Origin: Chitinophaga jiangningensis
GTDB taxonomy: Bacteria; Bacteroidota; Bacteroidia; Chitinophagales; Chitinophagaceae
Assembly (NCBI RefSeq): GCF_900142605.1
Contig: NZ_FRBL01000004.1
Span: 310,001 to 374,000, forward strand
Direction of reading: 5' to 3'
Length of the DNA: 64,000 nt
In this document: piece after piece, positions 9,801-18,537 of the stretch
Layout of the letters: each line of letters starts with the position of its first letter
Numbering within the stretch: position 1 is the first letter of the stretch
Notes under the pieces: generated by a model
The model's database searches: none
The model's input: the letters and a program-made list of their open reading frames with translations, nothing else
What the model was told of the DNA's origin: nothing
Position numbers and translations under genes: made by a program

Positions 9801-10435
9801 TCAACAACGACGGCACTACCAGCGGCAACGGGGTGGAAATAAAACTACTGCCGGAAACTGACTACACTAACAATACCGGCGACATAGACTATAACCCGTT
9901 TGCGGTAAAAGTAACGCCAGCTTCCACCAACCTGCTGCGACCTGCGCAAATACCGTTAGGCACCAGCGTTACAGGTGATGCAGCGGTAAAATATACCTGG
10001 ACGCCTACCGACGGACTCTCCTGCAGTAACTGTCCGAATCCTGTGGTAACAGCTCGATCTTCCATGAAATATACGGTGACAGTTAACAACAATTTCTTTT
10101 GCACCGCCAGTGCAGATGCGGTGATATCAACATCTACGCTGGAGCGAATCAGTATGCCAACAGCCTTTACACCTAATGGTGACGGGCAGAATGATATCTT
10201 CTATATCATTGGTACGGAAGATATCCGTATTGTAAAAAGCTTCAGCATTTTTAACCGCATGGGTAACAAGGTGTTTGAGCGATTCAATGTTCCGGCAAAC
10301 GATAAAGCTTATGGCTGGAACGGCCAGGTAAACGGGCAGACAGCCAACATGGACAGCTATGTGTTTTTCGCTAATATCGAGTACAACGATGGTACTACCG
10401 AAATGGTGAAAGGTGCATTTCTACTTTTAAAGTAA
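6818..10435 (+). CDS. Secreted M43-family metalloprotease with PKD/CARDB-like repeats and a type IX sorting domain
   Basis: A 1205-residue secreted protein. The start at 6818 (MKSKFPRAC) places the signal peptide correctly, with cleavage after TYA near residue 28; an upstream in-frame GTG at 6767 is less likely. The protease domain carries HEMGHYLSLAH at about 219-229, the zinc-binding HEXXHXXXXXH pattern of M43 (pappalysin-like) enzymes, with Ser where Gly is usual, and a downstream NFMDYG Met-turn. Then follow a PKD-like domain (YQWLVDG), and three repeats combining a CARDB-like fold with a cysteine-paired module (WLPTDELSCANC, SCTTC, WTPTDGLSCSNC). The last 90 residues (PTAFTPNGDGQNDIFYI) are the gliding-motility-type type B sorting domain, so export by the type IX system is expected. 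Substrate unknown. Confidence 0.9.
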   Translation: MKSKFPRACSCYALLCLLVLLFTQNTYAQLAAVRPCGTDIMLQHWRNNPQFLSQEQYLNKAILERQRKGFRANLNVTLPVVVHIINENPASITDAAVAQAIQTLNDAYAAQGAFAGGRTNTNIQFCLAKTAPDGSSSTGITRSTSYLTDFDADMEGDRITAMGKWDGSRYINIWVVSDIKSEFMQSFECGQWTRLKMGGYASPGGDIVVAGLGVDVLAHEMGHYLSLAHTFANRDCKNDDCTTDGDMVCDTPPEKTISGGYACTAPQNSCDTDTLSGFTTDVTDLPDNFMDYGPGTGCILGFTPGQADRMHNFINTALPLMVNSTVCTPPCMPTAIAGFTRSVAYPLTGDNISLTNTTTGAATYQWLVDGVPSATTTDFTLTVTDKRNYIVTLLATAGGCTSTTTDVIEVSCGVVARFYPDKRKIASKAGVELDKIFFKNRSRNATSYKWMMSNDQGMAEQVISTNTDLDFTFLVPGLYNIRLIATNGTCTDTTSMLHITVDDPTPDAAIYVTKVECYQQDKIRMSMYFYNGGYKTIPKGTPVAFYDKDPRKPGASRLGDLYLIPSDLKGKCATPVFTSVVDVQATGLDSIVAVINDNGTTLPLALPNTGVEEVRYTNNVVIKRNFRFKPVLDPTDLTVKPFESIDITPKGENGEIANAQWLPTDELSCANCITTTFTAPYRKDTVTTRTVQAFSKLGCYDNATATIHIPIVDDYTVQVRKLICAANNYLHVDFTICNNFIKGNIPAGLTVKFYNADPATGNAIQLGQAFVTGSASAAACGDYEFSIPTPASGQVFAAIATDPAVMYPPVTGLTEVAYDNNSHQENYTAPTLSITPADTTVYRKALFQAGFVTTLQQPYTIKWSAAPTYNISCTTCEQPEFSMKSSDKIKLELVNNYGCKLNSNANFNIFSPDFTIALKEAHCFRNGEVIVSFDICMNNGYDTVVSRIPVTFYDIVTNAKLGTVFYTSFRQPGNCHTYTHTFPAPESGHGIVSVINNDGTTSGNGVEIKLLPETDYTNNTGDIDYNPFAVKVTPASTNLLRPAQIPLGTSVTGDAAVKYTWTPTDGLSCSNCPNPVVTARSSMKYTVTVNNNFFCTASADAVISTSTLERISMPTAFTPNGDGQNDIFYIIGTEDIRIVKSFSIFNRMGNKVFERFNVPANDKAYGWNGQVNGQTANMDSYVFFANIEYNDGTTEMVKGAFLLLK

Positions 10436-10619
10436 AGTGTAATTGCATCAGGATAAGTAGAATATAGTAACAAAACGGGGGCGTAAATCGTTTATGATTG
10501 TATATCAGCTGGTAAAGTTGATTTACGTGTGATAGGGTTCAATTCAATGGAAATTTACCCTATCTTTCTGTGGAAAATGTCACCTTTAACCACCTATTTA
10601 GGACCTGAAAATATTATTT

Positions 10620-11225
10620 ATGATTAAGTCCGCCCTGTATTTATCTGTCTGTACCCTTTTGTTAGCCTTCAACCCGGGATCTGATGCTTCACTTGAAATC
10701 GGCGCACCGATTCCCAAAGCTGACAACAGGCTCACAGACATTTCCGGCAAGGAAGTATCCCTCAACAATGCCAAAGGCGCCAACGGACTGCTGGTAGTTT
10801 TTGTTGCCAACCAATGCCCATATATGTTACGTAACGAAGAACGTATATTGGCCCTGAGTAAGCAGGCAAAAAGTAATCATATCGGCGTAGCGCTGATCAA
10901 CTCTAATGAAGCGAACCGCAGTGCGGGTGAATCGCTCAATGCCATGAAAGAATATGCCACTGCGCACGGTTTCAATGCGTTATACCTGCTTGACCGAAAT
11001 GCGGAAATGGCAGATGCATTTGATGCCAACCACACACCTGAATGTTATCTGTTTGATAAAAACAGTAAGCTGGTGTATAAAGGCGGAATTGATGATAGTC
11101 CGGGAAATGCGGATGCAGTGAAAATCAAACATCTGCAGAATGCGATGAATGATTTGCTGGCGGGAAAATCGGTGGGAGTAGCATCCAGCAATGCGTTAGG
11201 CTGTAATATTAAGCGAAAATTATAA
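10620..11225 (+). CDS. Periplasmic thioredoxin-fold protein, peroxiredoxin-like
   Basis: A 201-residue redoxin-family protein. The first 20 or so residues form a signal peptide, so it should act in the periplasm. The thioredoxin fold carries NQCPYM with Cys66 at the active-site position, as in the PRX_like1 group, and TPECYLFD with Cys142 after the conserved cis-Pro. There is no CXXC, so it is not a classical thioredoxin; a thiol peroxidase or redox sensor is more likely. It stands alone, with 184 bp before it and a strong terminator after it. Substrate and partners are not known. Confidence 0.85.
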   Translation: MIKSALYLSVCTLLLAFNPGSDASLEIGAPIPKADNRLTDISGKEVSLNNAKGANGLLVVFVANQCPYMLRNEERILALSKQAKSNHIGVALINSNEANRSAGESLNAMKEYATAHGFNALYLLDRNAEMADAFDANHTPECYLFDKNSKLVYKGGIDDSPGNADAVKIKHLQNAMNDLLAGKSVGVASSNALGCNIKRKL

Positions 11226-11266
11226 ACACAAAAAAGTCAGGGCCACGGCCCTGACTTTTTTGTGTT
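11225..11266. terminator. Bidirectional terminator between convergent genes
   Basis: Twenty-base arms at 11225-11244 and 11247-11266 are perfect inverted complements, with A-runs and T-runs at the two ends, so it can stop transcription from both the thioredoxin-fold gene and the convergent M14 peptidase gene. Confidence 0.9.
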
Positions 11267-11267
11267 A

Positions 11268-11290
11268 TTGGGATGCCTTCGGCATCCCAA
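11268..11290. repeat. Hairpin with TTC tip, copy 1
   Basis: Stem TTGGGATGCC (11268-11277), loop TTC, stem GGCATCCCAA (11281-11290). One of six intergenic hairpins in the window sharing a CC-TTC-GG or CC-TTT-GG tip with different stems. No T run follows directly. Confidence 0.75.
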
Positions 11291-11293
11291 TCA

Positions 11294-13813
11294 TTATTCT
11301 CCAACAAAGAAAACAGCATTCGCAAACAACAACTTGCCATTCTCCCAGAAACTTCTGAACAACGGGTTATCCGCCATGAGCACTACCTGCCCACTACCCA
11401 TTTCTTTCACACCAAATATCACTCCATCCTTGATACGCTTGCGCGTTTCCGCCCCTACAAAACCACTCAGGTAATTATCTTTTTTAATCACGCCTACATT
11501 CCAGCCATCGCTGCTGATAAATTCATACAGGCGGCTATCGATTTTCAGTGTGTAATAGCGTGGGGAATAGCCAAATGCCAGCGGGTGTGTGGTATCCAGG
11601 TCCACCCGGTAGATGGCGCCGGGAATAAACTGTTTTACACTTTCACGCTCCCTGTTGGCGTATGCTTTCAGGTCCGTATAATCGGGAGCGTCAGGGCCGG
11701 CATCTTTATCTTCTTCGTCCTTTTTCACTTTAATGCCCCAGTCCAGTGCGGCAACCTGTGCGGCGGCATATTCCATTGCAATCAGCTTACCTCCTTTTTT
11801 CACCCAGTTTTTAATGGTTTCCGCCATGGGTTTATCGGACAGTGAACGGTATTCGCCATTCGGCAAAATCAGTACATCTACTTCCTGCCATTTGATATCA
11901 TCAGCATTGCTTTCCTGCACAATGGTAACGGGGTAATCCAGCTGCTGTTCCATGTAATGCCACACCTCTCCTATTGCCAGTGATGATACGTTATCGCCCG
12001 CCAGCATCACCACTTTAGGTGGTTTAATAAACCTGATTTTGTCGGAACCAAAGTCCATTCCCTTCTCTACAAATCCTGAGCTTACCGCATCCAGCTGAAT
12101 ACGGAATTTGTTGGCCTGGGTAGTGATGAAGTTGTCGAAATCCTTGATTGCACTGGCATTTCCATTGCGGGTAACAATCAGTGTACCGGCAGGGAAGGCT
12201 TTACCGGAGGCGGAAAAACTGGTTTCACTGAAGCGTACTTTTACATTATGCTGCAGCAGTTGCGCCAGGAATTTAGCATCTCTCACACTATTCCACTGTG
12301 CCAGGTACGCATAAGGCATTTGTGCCGCCAGTGGTTTGTTATTTTTTATATAGGGAGAATCAGACGCCGCTGTGACAGCTTGTTTCAGGGCATAGGTAGG
12401 AAGTCCGTAAGCATATGGCAATGCCCAGGCCGTGATATCATACGTCAGTGAATCAGATAGCTTTGACACCGGTTCAAAAAGTACCCGTAACATGGTAGAA
12501 CGTGGCTGGTAGGCGTTAATTACCAGGTCTTCCTTATCGATGGTGAAGTTTTCAGTTTTACCGTTGTAGTAGTTGAAGCCTGCTGCGGTGGATACGCTGG
12601 CGCCGTAGCCGAAACTGATCTGGTTCTTTCTCAGGAGATCGGCCAGGGTGTTCAGTTTTTCCGGGTTGCCTGCAGCTTTTACCACGTAGGCTTTATAGGC
12701 TCCCTGCGGGTTGGACTTAGCGTCTTTAAAGAAGCGGGCATACTCCTGCATGATCTTCTCCGCGTTATCTGCCGCCACTTCAATGGTGGACATACCGGTG
12801 GTGAAGTGGTGGTCGATCCGGTCGGACAGGGTGAGCGTGTCGCCATCATTTTTCAGTACAGCGATGCCTGCTCTTCCGCTGCCGCCTTGCTCGAAGGTCA
12901 TACCCAATGCACCGTTATACATTGGATAGGTATCACCGTAGCTTGGATAAAAGAGGTCGAACCTTTCTTTGGTGAAATACAACCATCCTTCTTTATCAAA
13001 ATATTTAGCGTTGTTTTTACCAATCATTTGTTGCAGTTCCCGCTGCCAGGGAGTGATGGCATCATGAAAAGGTTCTGCTGCCGGGGCAAAATAGTAGGGG
13101 GCATTGATTTCCTGTTCGTGGAAATCAACGTGCACCTGTGGCATCCACTGATTATATTTTGTTAAGCGCTGTTGTGACTCTTGCTGCGATTGCCAGGCCC
13201 AGTCGCGGTTAAGATCAAAATAATAGTGATTGGGTCTGCCGCCGGGCCAGGGCTCATTATGTTCCCGGGCGTATACATCCACGCTGGGACGGCGGTTACG
13301 GGTGGCGTTATAGAAATTAACGTAGCGATCGCGCCCATCCGGGTTCAGGCAGGGGTCCATAATCACCACTACATTTTTCAGCCATTGCTGCGTTTGTGCG
13401 TTTCCGTTATTCACCAGTTCATACAGCGTTTTCATGGCGGCTTCGGAGGAAACGGCTTCATTACCGTGAACGTTGTAGCTTAGCCATACGATCACGGGCT
13501 GCCCTGCGGCCTGGCTGCCTTTGGCGAACGACAGGTCGTAGCTTTGCTGGCGGATTTGCTCCAGCTTAGCGAAGTTTTCCGCGGAGGCGATGGTAGCAGT
13601 AATTAACGGACGGCCTTCGTAGGTGCTGCCGTATTGCTCCACCTTTACATTAGGTACGCTGGCTGCTACAGCTTTGAAATAGTCCACCACACGGTAGGAA
13701 GGGGTAAACTGACTTCCCAGCCTGTAACCCAGAAAGGCCGCCGGTGTGGGCGCCTGGGCCCAACCAGTCAATACACTGGCTAAACTGAGTAGCAACAAGA
13801 TATATTTGCGCAT
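11294..13813 (-). CDS. Secreted M14-family zinc carboxypeptidase with a DJ-1/GATase-like domain
   Basis: An 839-residue exported peptidase. The start at 13813 (MRKYILLLLS) gives a proper signal peptide ending near GWAQ; a longer reading from a TTG at 13837 is unlikely. The M14 domain has the zinc motif HGNE (His116, Glu119), a later HVDFHEQ with the third metal ligand, and GMTFEQGG providing the general-base Glu, so it should be active. After about residue 600 comes a class I amidotransferase/DJ-1-like domain (VVMLAGDNVSSL, VDVLILPNGEYR) often fused to this type of M14 enzyme in Bacteroidota. Peptide substrate unknown. It is convergent with the thioredoxin-fold gene and divergent from ggt (start-to-start distance 73 bp). 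Confidence 0.92.
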   Translation of the reverse strand: MRKYILLLLSLASVLTGWAQAPTPAAFLGYRLGSQFTPSYRVVDYFKAVAASVPNVKVEQYGSTYEGRPLITATIASAENFAKLEQIRQQSYDLSFAKGSQAAGQPVIVWLSYNVHGNEAVSSEAAMKTLYELVNNGNAQTQQWLKNVVVIMDPCLNPDGRDRYVNFYNATRNRRPSVDVYAREHNEPWPGGRPNHYYFDLNRDWAWQSQQESQQRLTKYNQWMPQVHVDFHEQEINAPYYFAPAAEPFHDAITPWQRELQQMIGKNNAKYFDKEGWLYFTKERFDLFYPSYGDTYPMYNGALGMTFEQGGSGRAGIAVLKNDGDTLTLSDRIDHHFTTGMSTIEVAADNAEKIMQEYARFFKDAKSNPQGAYKAYVVKAAGNPEKLNTLADLLRKNQISFGYGASVSTAAGFNYYNGKTENFTIDKEDLVINAYQPRSTMLRVLFEPVSKLSDSLTYDITAWALPYAYGLPTYALKQAVTAASDSPYIKNNKPLAAQMPYAYLAQWNSVRDAKFLAQLLQHNVKVRFSETSFSASGKAFPAGTLIVTRNGNASAIKDFDNFITTQANKFRIQLDAVSSGFVEKGMDFGSDKIRFIKPPKVVMLAGDNVSSLAIGEVWHYMEQQLDYPVTIVQESNADDIKWQEVDVLILPNGEYRSLSDKPMAETIKNWVKKGGKLIAMEYAAAQVAALDWGIKVKKDEEDKDAGPDAPDYTDLKAYANRERESVKQFIPGAIYRVDLDTTHPLAFGYSPRYYTLKIDSRLYEFISSDGWNVGVIKKDNYLSGFVGAETRKRIKDGVIFGVKEMGSGQVVLMADNPLFRSFWENGKLLFANAVFFVGE

Positions 13814-13886
13814 AGAAAGGAATAAATTATGGCTCAAAGTAGATTAAATTTCGTGAAATTCGTGTTTAGTTAAAAGAGTTTTTGCA

Positions 13887-15593
13887 ATGAGATTTCTGTT
13901 GATTTTTGGAGTGGCCTTCGGAGGATTGCTCAGCGCCTGTGCCCAGCAACAGGCGGGATCCCTTCACCCTTACGACTATACTATTGAAAAGAATATAACG
14001 GCGGCTAAAGGCGCCGTAGTATCCGCCCACCCGCTGGCCAGTGAGGCCGGTGTGCTGGTATTAAGGCAGGGCGGCAATGCAGTGGATGCCGCCATCGCTA
14101 CACAACTGGCCCTGGCGGTGGTATACCCCGGTGCAGGTAATATTGGTGGCGGAGGCTTTTTGGTAGCTCACCTCAAAAATGGCCGTAACATTGCCATTGA
14201 CTACCGCGAAACGGCTCCTGCCAAAGCCAGCAGGGATATGTACCTGGATAGTGCCGGCAATGCTATCACCAAGCTGAGTCTCGACGGCCACCTGGCAGCA
14301 GGCATCCCCGGTACGGTGGCAGGGCTGTTTGCCTCCATGAAATATGCAAAGCTCCCTTTCAGTAAACTGATTGCGCCGGCGATACTGCTGGCTGAAAAAG
14401 GATTTGTGATCACTGCCAAAGAGGCCGAAAGCCTCAATCACACCCGCGAGGAGTTTGTGAAATTAAATACGGTGCCAACCGCATTTGTGAAAGAGGTACC
14501 CTGGAAAGCCGGTGATACGCTGGTACAACCGGACCTGGCGCATACACTTAAACTCATCAGGGATAAAGGTCAGGCGGGATTTTACGAAGGCGAAACCGCT
14601 GATAATATTGTTAGTGAGATGCAGCGCGGCGGTGGTATTATCACCCTTGCGGATCTTAAAAATTACAAGGCGGTGGAGCGCAAGGCCATTGCTTTCCAGT
14701 ATAAGGGCCAAACGATCGTGACCATGCCACTGCCTTCTTCTGGAGGCGTGTGCTTACAGCAAATGATGATGATGGTAGAGAATTACCCTGTCGCTAAGTG
14801 GGGATTCCAGTCGCCGCAGGCATTGCAGCTGATGATTGAAGCCGAACGCCGCGCCTATGCCGACAGGGCCGAGTTCCTGGGTGATCCTGACTTTGTGAAG
14901 GTACCGGTGGCCAGGCTGATCGATCCATCGTATATCCGTTCCCGTATGTCCACCTTTACACCCGGTACAGCAGGCAATAGTGATAGCACCAAAGCAGGGC
15001 TAACGAAAGAAAGTGAGCAGACCACGCACCTCAGTGTAATAGACGCGGACGGCAATGCTGTTGCAGTTACCACTACGCTTAACGGCCACTATGGCTCCCG
15101 AACCGTGGCAGGCAAAGCCGGTTTCCTCTTGAATAATGAAATGGATGACTTCAGTGTAAAACCAGGCGTACCGAATATGTATGGCCTCGTGGGTACAGAA
15201 GCCAATGCTATTGCACCCGGTAAGCGCATGCTCAGCAGCATGACACCTACCATCGTGCTAAAAAATAATAAACCAATCTATAGCCTGGGTACGCCAGGAG
15301 GCGCCACTATCATCACCTCCGTGTTTCAAACGCTGATGAATACACTGGAATTCGGGCTGTCGCCGGAAGATGCAGTGAATAAACCTAAATTCCACCACCA
15401 GTGGCTGCCGGATGTGGTGTATGTAGAACCGGGGTTTCCGGAGGAAGGCGTGCAGGCATTGGAACAAATGGGCTATAAAATCGAAAAACGCGGGCCTATA
15501 GGTCGCACGGAACTAATTAAAAAAGACCTTAAAACCGGGCAACTCCAGGCTGCTGCCGACAAGCGCGGCGACGACGGAGCTGCCGGCTACTGA
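13887..15593 (+). CDS. ggt: Gamma-glutamyltransferase (lipoprotein form)
   Basis: Ntn-hydrolase that transfers or hydrolyses gamma-glutamyl groups, such as those of glutathione. The 568-residue precursor should be processed into two subunits at TTHLSV, with Thr379 as the nucleophile (numbering from this start). Other family features are NAVDAAIATQLAL, the GNIGGGGFL loop, YRETAP, and PLPSSGGVCLQQM before the junction. The N-terminus has a lipobox-like GLLSAC with Cys18, so the protein may be membrane-tethered in the periplasm. It heads a tight five-gene run to 18486 with gaps of 6-13 bp, and diverges from the M14 carboxypeptidase gene. Together they suggest extracytoplasmic peptide breakdown. 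Confidence 0.96.
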   Translation: MRFLLIFGVAFGGLLSACAQQQAGSLHPYDYTIEKNITAAKGAVVSAHPLASEAGVLVLRQGGNAVDAAIATQLALAVVYPGAGNIGGGGFLVAHLKNGRNIAIDYRETAPAKASRDMYLDSAGNAITKLSLDGHLAAGIPGTVAGLFASMKYAKLPFSKLIAPAILLAEKGFVITAKEAESLNHTREEFVKLNTVPTAFVKEVPWKAGDTLVQPDLAHTLKLIRDKGQAGFYEGETADNIVSEMQRGGGIITLADLKNYKAVERKAIAFQYKGQTIVTMPLPSSGGVCLQQMMMMVENYPVAKWGFQSPQALQLMIEAERRAYADRAEFLGDPDFVKVPVARLIDPSYIRSRMSTFTPGTAGNSDSTKAGLTKESEQTTHLSVIDADGNAVAVTTTLNGHYGSRTVAGKAGFLLNNEMDDFSVKPGVPNMYGLVGTEANAIAPGKRMLSSMTPTIVLKNNKPIYSLGTPGGATIITSVFQTLMNTLEFGLSPEDAVNKPKFHHQWLPDVVYVEPGFPEEGVQALEQMGYKIEKRGPIGRTELIKKDLKTGQLQAAADKRGDDGAAGY

Positions 15594-15606
15594 TAAAACT
15601 AATGAT

Positions 15607-16131
15607 ATGGCAGGCATTTATCTTACCAGCGTTACCAAACGCTTTCGGAACTATAAGGACATGGGCGCCAAAACCATTGCACGCCTCAGCACCGAACAGC
15701 TTCATTGGGAGCCGCAGGGCGAACCCAACAGCATCGCAGTAATTGTGAAACACCTGCATGGGAATATTTTGTCGCGGTGGACCGATTTCCTGACCACTGA
15801 CGGCGAAAAGCCCAACCGGCAGCGGGATGCGGAGTTTGAATCCGACCAGGCCTCCCGGGAAGATATCCTGCGCCAGTGGGAAGAAGCCTGGCAGTGCCTG
15901 GAAGCATCGCTGGGCAGCCTCACCGATGCGGACCTGGAAAAAACCGTTTACATTCGCAATGAGGCCCATACCGTAATAGATGCTATTAACCGGCAGCTGG
16001 CACATGTGGCCTACCACGTAGGTCAGATGGTGTATGCAGGGAAAATGCTGCTGCAGGACAAGTGGGAAAGTCTTTCCATTCCCAAGGGGCAGTCAGCTGC
16101 CTTTAATAACGCTAAATTTGGTAAGCCGTAA
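15607..16131 (+). CDS. DinB-superfamily protein (DUF1572)
   Basis: A 174-residue protein of the DinB/YfiT four-helix superfamily, DUF1572 branch. Three well-placed histidines, in VKHLHGN and in AHVAYHVGQ, are the usual divalent metal ligands of this fold. Some members are thiol-dependent transferases, but none of that can be read from the sequence here. No signal peptide. It lies 13 bp after ggt and 12 bp before a small lipoprotein gene, within the same run. Confidence 0.88.
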   Translation: MAGIYLTSVTKRFRNYKDMGAKTIARLSTEQLHWEPQGEPNSIAVIVKHLHGNILSRWTDFLTTDGEKPNRQRDAEFESDQASREDILRQWEEAWQCLEASLGSLTDADLEKTVYIRNEAHTVIDAINRQLAHVAYHVGQMVYAGKMLLQDKWESLSIPKGQSAAFNNAKFGKP

Positions 16132-16143
16132 TTCAACACTGTT

Positions 16144-16566
16144 ATGACTAAACTACGTATACTCCTGGCCGTTAGCATCACCCTGTTTGCGCAGGCGTGT
16201 AACACCGGAAAAACGGATGAACTGCTTAAACATAAGAAATGGCGCGTGTACGATGTGAAGGTGCCGGCCAATGATCCCTACAACCTTACCCAGCTAACGC
16301 AGGCGCGGGACCTGAAAGACGGCTACTACAGCAATGTGTTTTACCAGTTCCTGGATGATAAACTGTTTATTGCTACTATTGACAATAAACCGGATTCGGG
16401 CAGGTATCATATCCTCAGCAATGGCAAGGTCATTTCAGTTACAGCCTCGGATGGGGACCGCAAAGCGGAGAACCTGGTAACAGTGGTACGACTGGATGAG
16501 GATCATTTTGATATGAAGGTAAAATCAGGTGACTATCATTTTGTACTTTGTACGAAGAAAGAATAA
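16144..16566 (+). CDS. Small lipoprotein of unknown function
   Basis: A 140-residue protein with a signal peptide and lipobox (FAQAC, Cys19). The mature part is a compact beta-rich domain (KKWRVYDVKV, GYYSNVFYQFLDDKLFI, SGRYHILSNGKVISV), reminiscent of lipocalin-like small lipoproteins of Bacteroidota, but I do not recognise a defined family. It is placed in the middle of the ggt run, 6 bp before the PLP enzyme gene. Confidence 0.75.
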   Translation: MTKLRILLAVSITLFAQACNTGKTDELLKHKKWRVYDVKVPANDPYNLTQLTQARDLKDGYYSNVFYQFLDDKLFIATIDNKPDSGRYHILSNGKVISVTASDGDRKAENLVTVVRLDEDHFDMKVKSGDYHFVLCTKKE

Positions 16567-16572
16567 CTGCTT

Positions 16573-17625
16573 ATGTTACAAACAGACCTCACACCGGGCA
16601 GGACAGTGACCACAGACGGCAGGACCTGCCTGTTTTTCTCAGGTTTCTCCTACCTGGGACTCCACCAGCATCCGGCATTTAAGGCCAGCTTACAGGAGGG
16701 TATTGAAAAATATGGTTCCCTGTTTCCCGCTTCCCGGGTGAGTAACATACGTTTAGGCCTGTACGAAGAAATGGAGCATGCACTGGCAGCAACGCTGGAT
16801 CAGCAGTCGGCCGTACTGTTTTCTTCAGGTTACCTTTCCGGGCAGGCTGCCATACACTATGCCGTGAATTGCGGCGAGCTGTTATATGCTCCGGGTACGC
16901 ATCCCGCTATCTGGCATCACCTGCCGGCATTACCGGTGGGAGATTACCAGCAATGGATAAGTGCCACCATAGACAAAGTAAACGATCATCCGGACAACAC
17001 GTATGTAATTGTATCCGATACCGTAAACCCGATTACGGGTACTATTCATTCCTTCGACTGGTTGCAGCAGTTAAAACGAAAAGTGCTGGTGGTATTAGAC
17101 GATTCACATGGTTTCGGCATCCTGGGGCCTAACGGTAAGGGCAGTACGCATGCCACGCCGGGTACAGACCTGGTTCGTTACCTCATTACCACTTCGCTGG
17201 CAAAGGCATATAGCATCGAAGGTGGTGTGGTGGCTGGTTCCGCCGCTGACATTGCCGCCATGAAACGGACACCTTACTTCACCGGCAGCACCCCGCTGAT
17301 GCCTGCAAGTGCCTACGCATGGCTGCAATCAGGCAAACTGATTCAAAAGCAGCAACAGCAATTGAAGCAGAATCTCCAGCAAATGCAACACCTGATGGAA
17401 GGCATACCGCATACACAAAATGGGGAGCTCCCTGTTTTCGTGTATCCGCAATATGATAATAAACCATCACTGGTGAATTACCTGGCAGACAGGGATGTAA
17501 TCATTTCCAGCTTCCCTTATCCGCTGCCCCATGATGCGCCTGCACACAGGGCGGTGGTATCCGCGCTGCATGTGACCAAGGATATGCAAACGCTGCAACA
17601 GTTTTTAAAAGAGTATTACCATTAA
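16573..17625 (+). CDS. PLP-dependent alpha-oxoamine synthase-like protein
   Basis: Fold type I PLP enzyme resembling 8-amino-7-oxononanoate synthase and 2-amino-3-ketobutyrate CoA ligase. Recognisable parts are FSGFSYLGLHQHP at the start, VLDDSHGFGILGPNG with the cofactor-binding Asp and His, and TSLAKAYSIEGG with Lys211 as the Schiff-base lysine. The protein is 350 residues, shorter than the typical 385-400, and lacks the usual N-terminal helix. It is not near other biotin genes, so a biotin role is not supported; its acyl and amino substrates are unknown. It is encoded in the ggt run just ahead of the TraB/GumN gene. Confidence 0.85.
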   Translation: MLQTDLTPGRTVTTDGRTCLFFSGFSYLGLHQHPAFKASLQEGIEKYGSLFPASRVSNIRLGLYEEMEHALAATLDQQSAVLFSSGYLSGQAAIHYAVNCGELLYAPGTHPAIWHHLPALPVGDYQQWISATIDKVNDHPDNTYVIVSDTVNPITGTIHSFDWLQQLKRKVLVVLDDSHGFGILGPNGKGSTHATPGTDLVRYLITTSLAKAYSIEGGVVAGSAADIAAMKRTPYFTGSTPLMPASAYAWLQSGKLIQKQQQQLKQNLQQMQHLMEGIPHTQNGELPVFVYPQYDNKPSLVNYLADRDVIISSFPYPLPHDAPAHRAVVSALHVTKDMQTLQQFLKEYYH

Positions 17626-17637
17626 GACCCATAAAAC

Positions 17638-18486
17638 ATGAAACAATTAACCCTGGCCCTGTTAGCCTTGTTGCTCTCTGTCAGCACACAGGCACAGGAA
17701 ACTTCCCTGCTCTGGAAAGTAAGTGGAAAAGGCCTGCAACAGCCATCGTGGCTGTATGGCACCTATCACCTGCTCTGCAAGGAAGATATTAATTTTTCGG
17801 CGGCCGCTACTGAGGCGCTGAACAACTCCAAAGCGTTATACCTGGAAATTGACATGGCTGATTCCAGTTTTGCGACTAAGCTCATGCCGATGCTGTCTCC
17901 CAATCCGGCTTATAACCTGAGCAGTCATTTATCACCGGACGACTTTGCTGTGTTCTCCCGCTTTGTGCAGGACTCCTTTCACATGAGTGTAGAAGCCTTA
18001 GTGCACCTTAAACCGGTGGTGCTGATGAGTCTTTTCATTGCGCGCAACCTCCCCTGCCCTGCTTCCGGTGTAGAACAGGAGCTGATGCGGCTGGCAAAAA
18101 AAGCCAACAAGCCCGTGGAGGGATTGGAAACAGTGGAAGACCAGATGAGTGTGTTTAACAAGATCCCTGACAGCATCCAGATGGTGGATATTATCAGAGA
18201 CATTAAAGATCCTGCCACTGCGAAAGCCCGCGATGAGCAATTCAAGAAAAACTATAAGGCCGGTGATATCTATGCGCTGTATAAAGATCTGCTGGCAACC
18301 ACTTCCATGGCTGCTTATGCGGACATGATGGTGTTTCAACGCAACAGAAACTGGATTCCTGTGATAGAAAAAGCAGCAGCCGGGGGCTCCAATTTTTTTG
18401 CCTTCGGAGCGGGGCATTTAGGTGGTGAGGAAGGTGTGATTAATTTACTGCGTAAAGCAGGGTACACGGTAGAGCCGGTGAAGTAG
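17638..18486 (+). CDS. TraB/GumN family secreted protein
   Basis: A 282-residue protein with a cleavable signal peptide (about 19 residues, ending TQAQ). The TraB/GumN family marks are WLYGTYHLLCKEDINFS near the start, a central EVEGLETVEDQ-like segment (KPVEGLETVEDQM), and the C-terminal FAFGAGHLGGEEGVINLL. Some members of this superfamily are membrane-linked metalloproteases, which would fit a role near the M14 peptidase and ggt, but the activity of this branch is unproven. Last gene of the run; a hairpin follows at 18538-18566. Confidence 0.88.
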   Translation: MKQLTLALLALLLSVSTQAQETSLLWKVSGKGLQQPSWLYGTYHLLCKEDINFSAAATEALNNSKALYLEIDMADSSFATKLMPMLSPNPAYNLSSHLSPDDFAVFSRFVQDSFHMSVEALVHLKPVVLMSLFIARNLPCPASGVEQELMRLAKKANKPVEGLETVEDQMSVFNKIPDSIQMVDIIRDIKDPATAKARDEQFKKNYKAGDIYALYKDLLATTSMAAYADMMVFQRNRNWIPVIEKAAAGGSNFFAFGAGHLGGEEGVINLLRKAGYTVEPVK

Positions 18487-18537
18487 TGCATTTATACCTC
18501 TTAAACGAATTTTTACTTTGTAAACCAACTCGTAACC

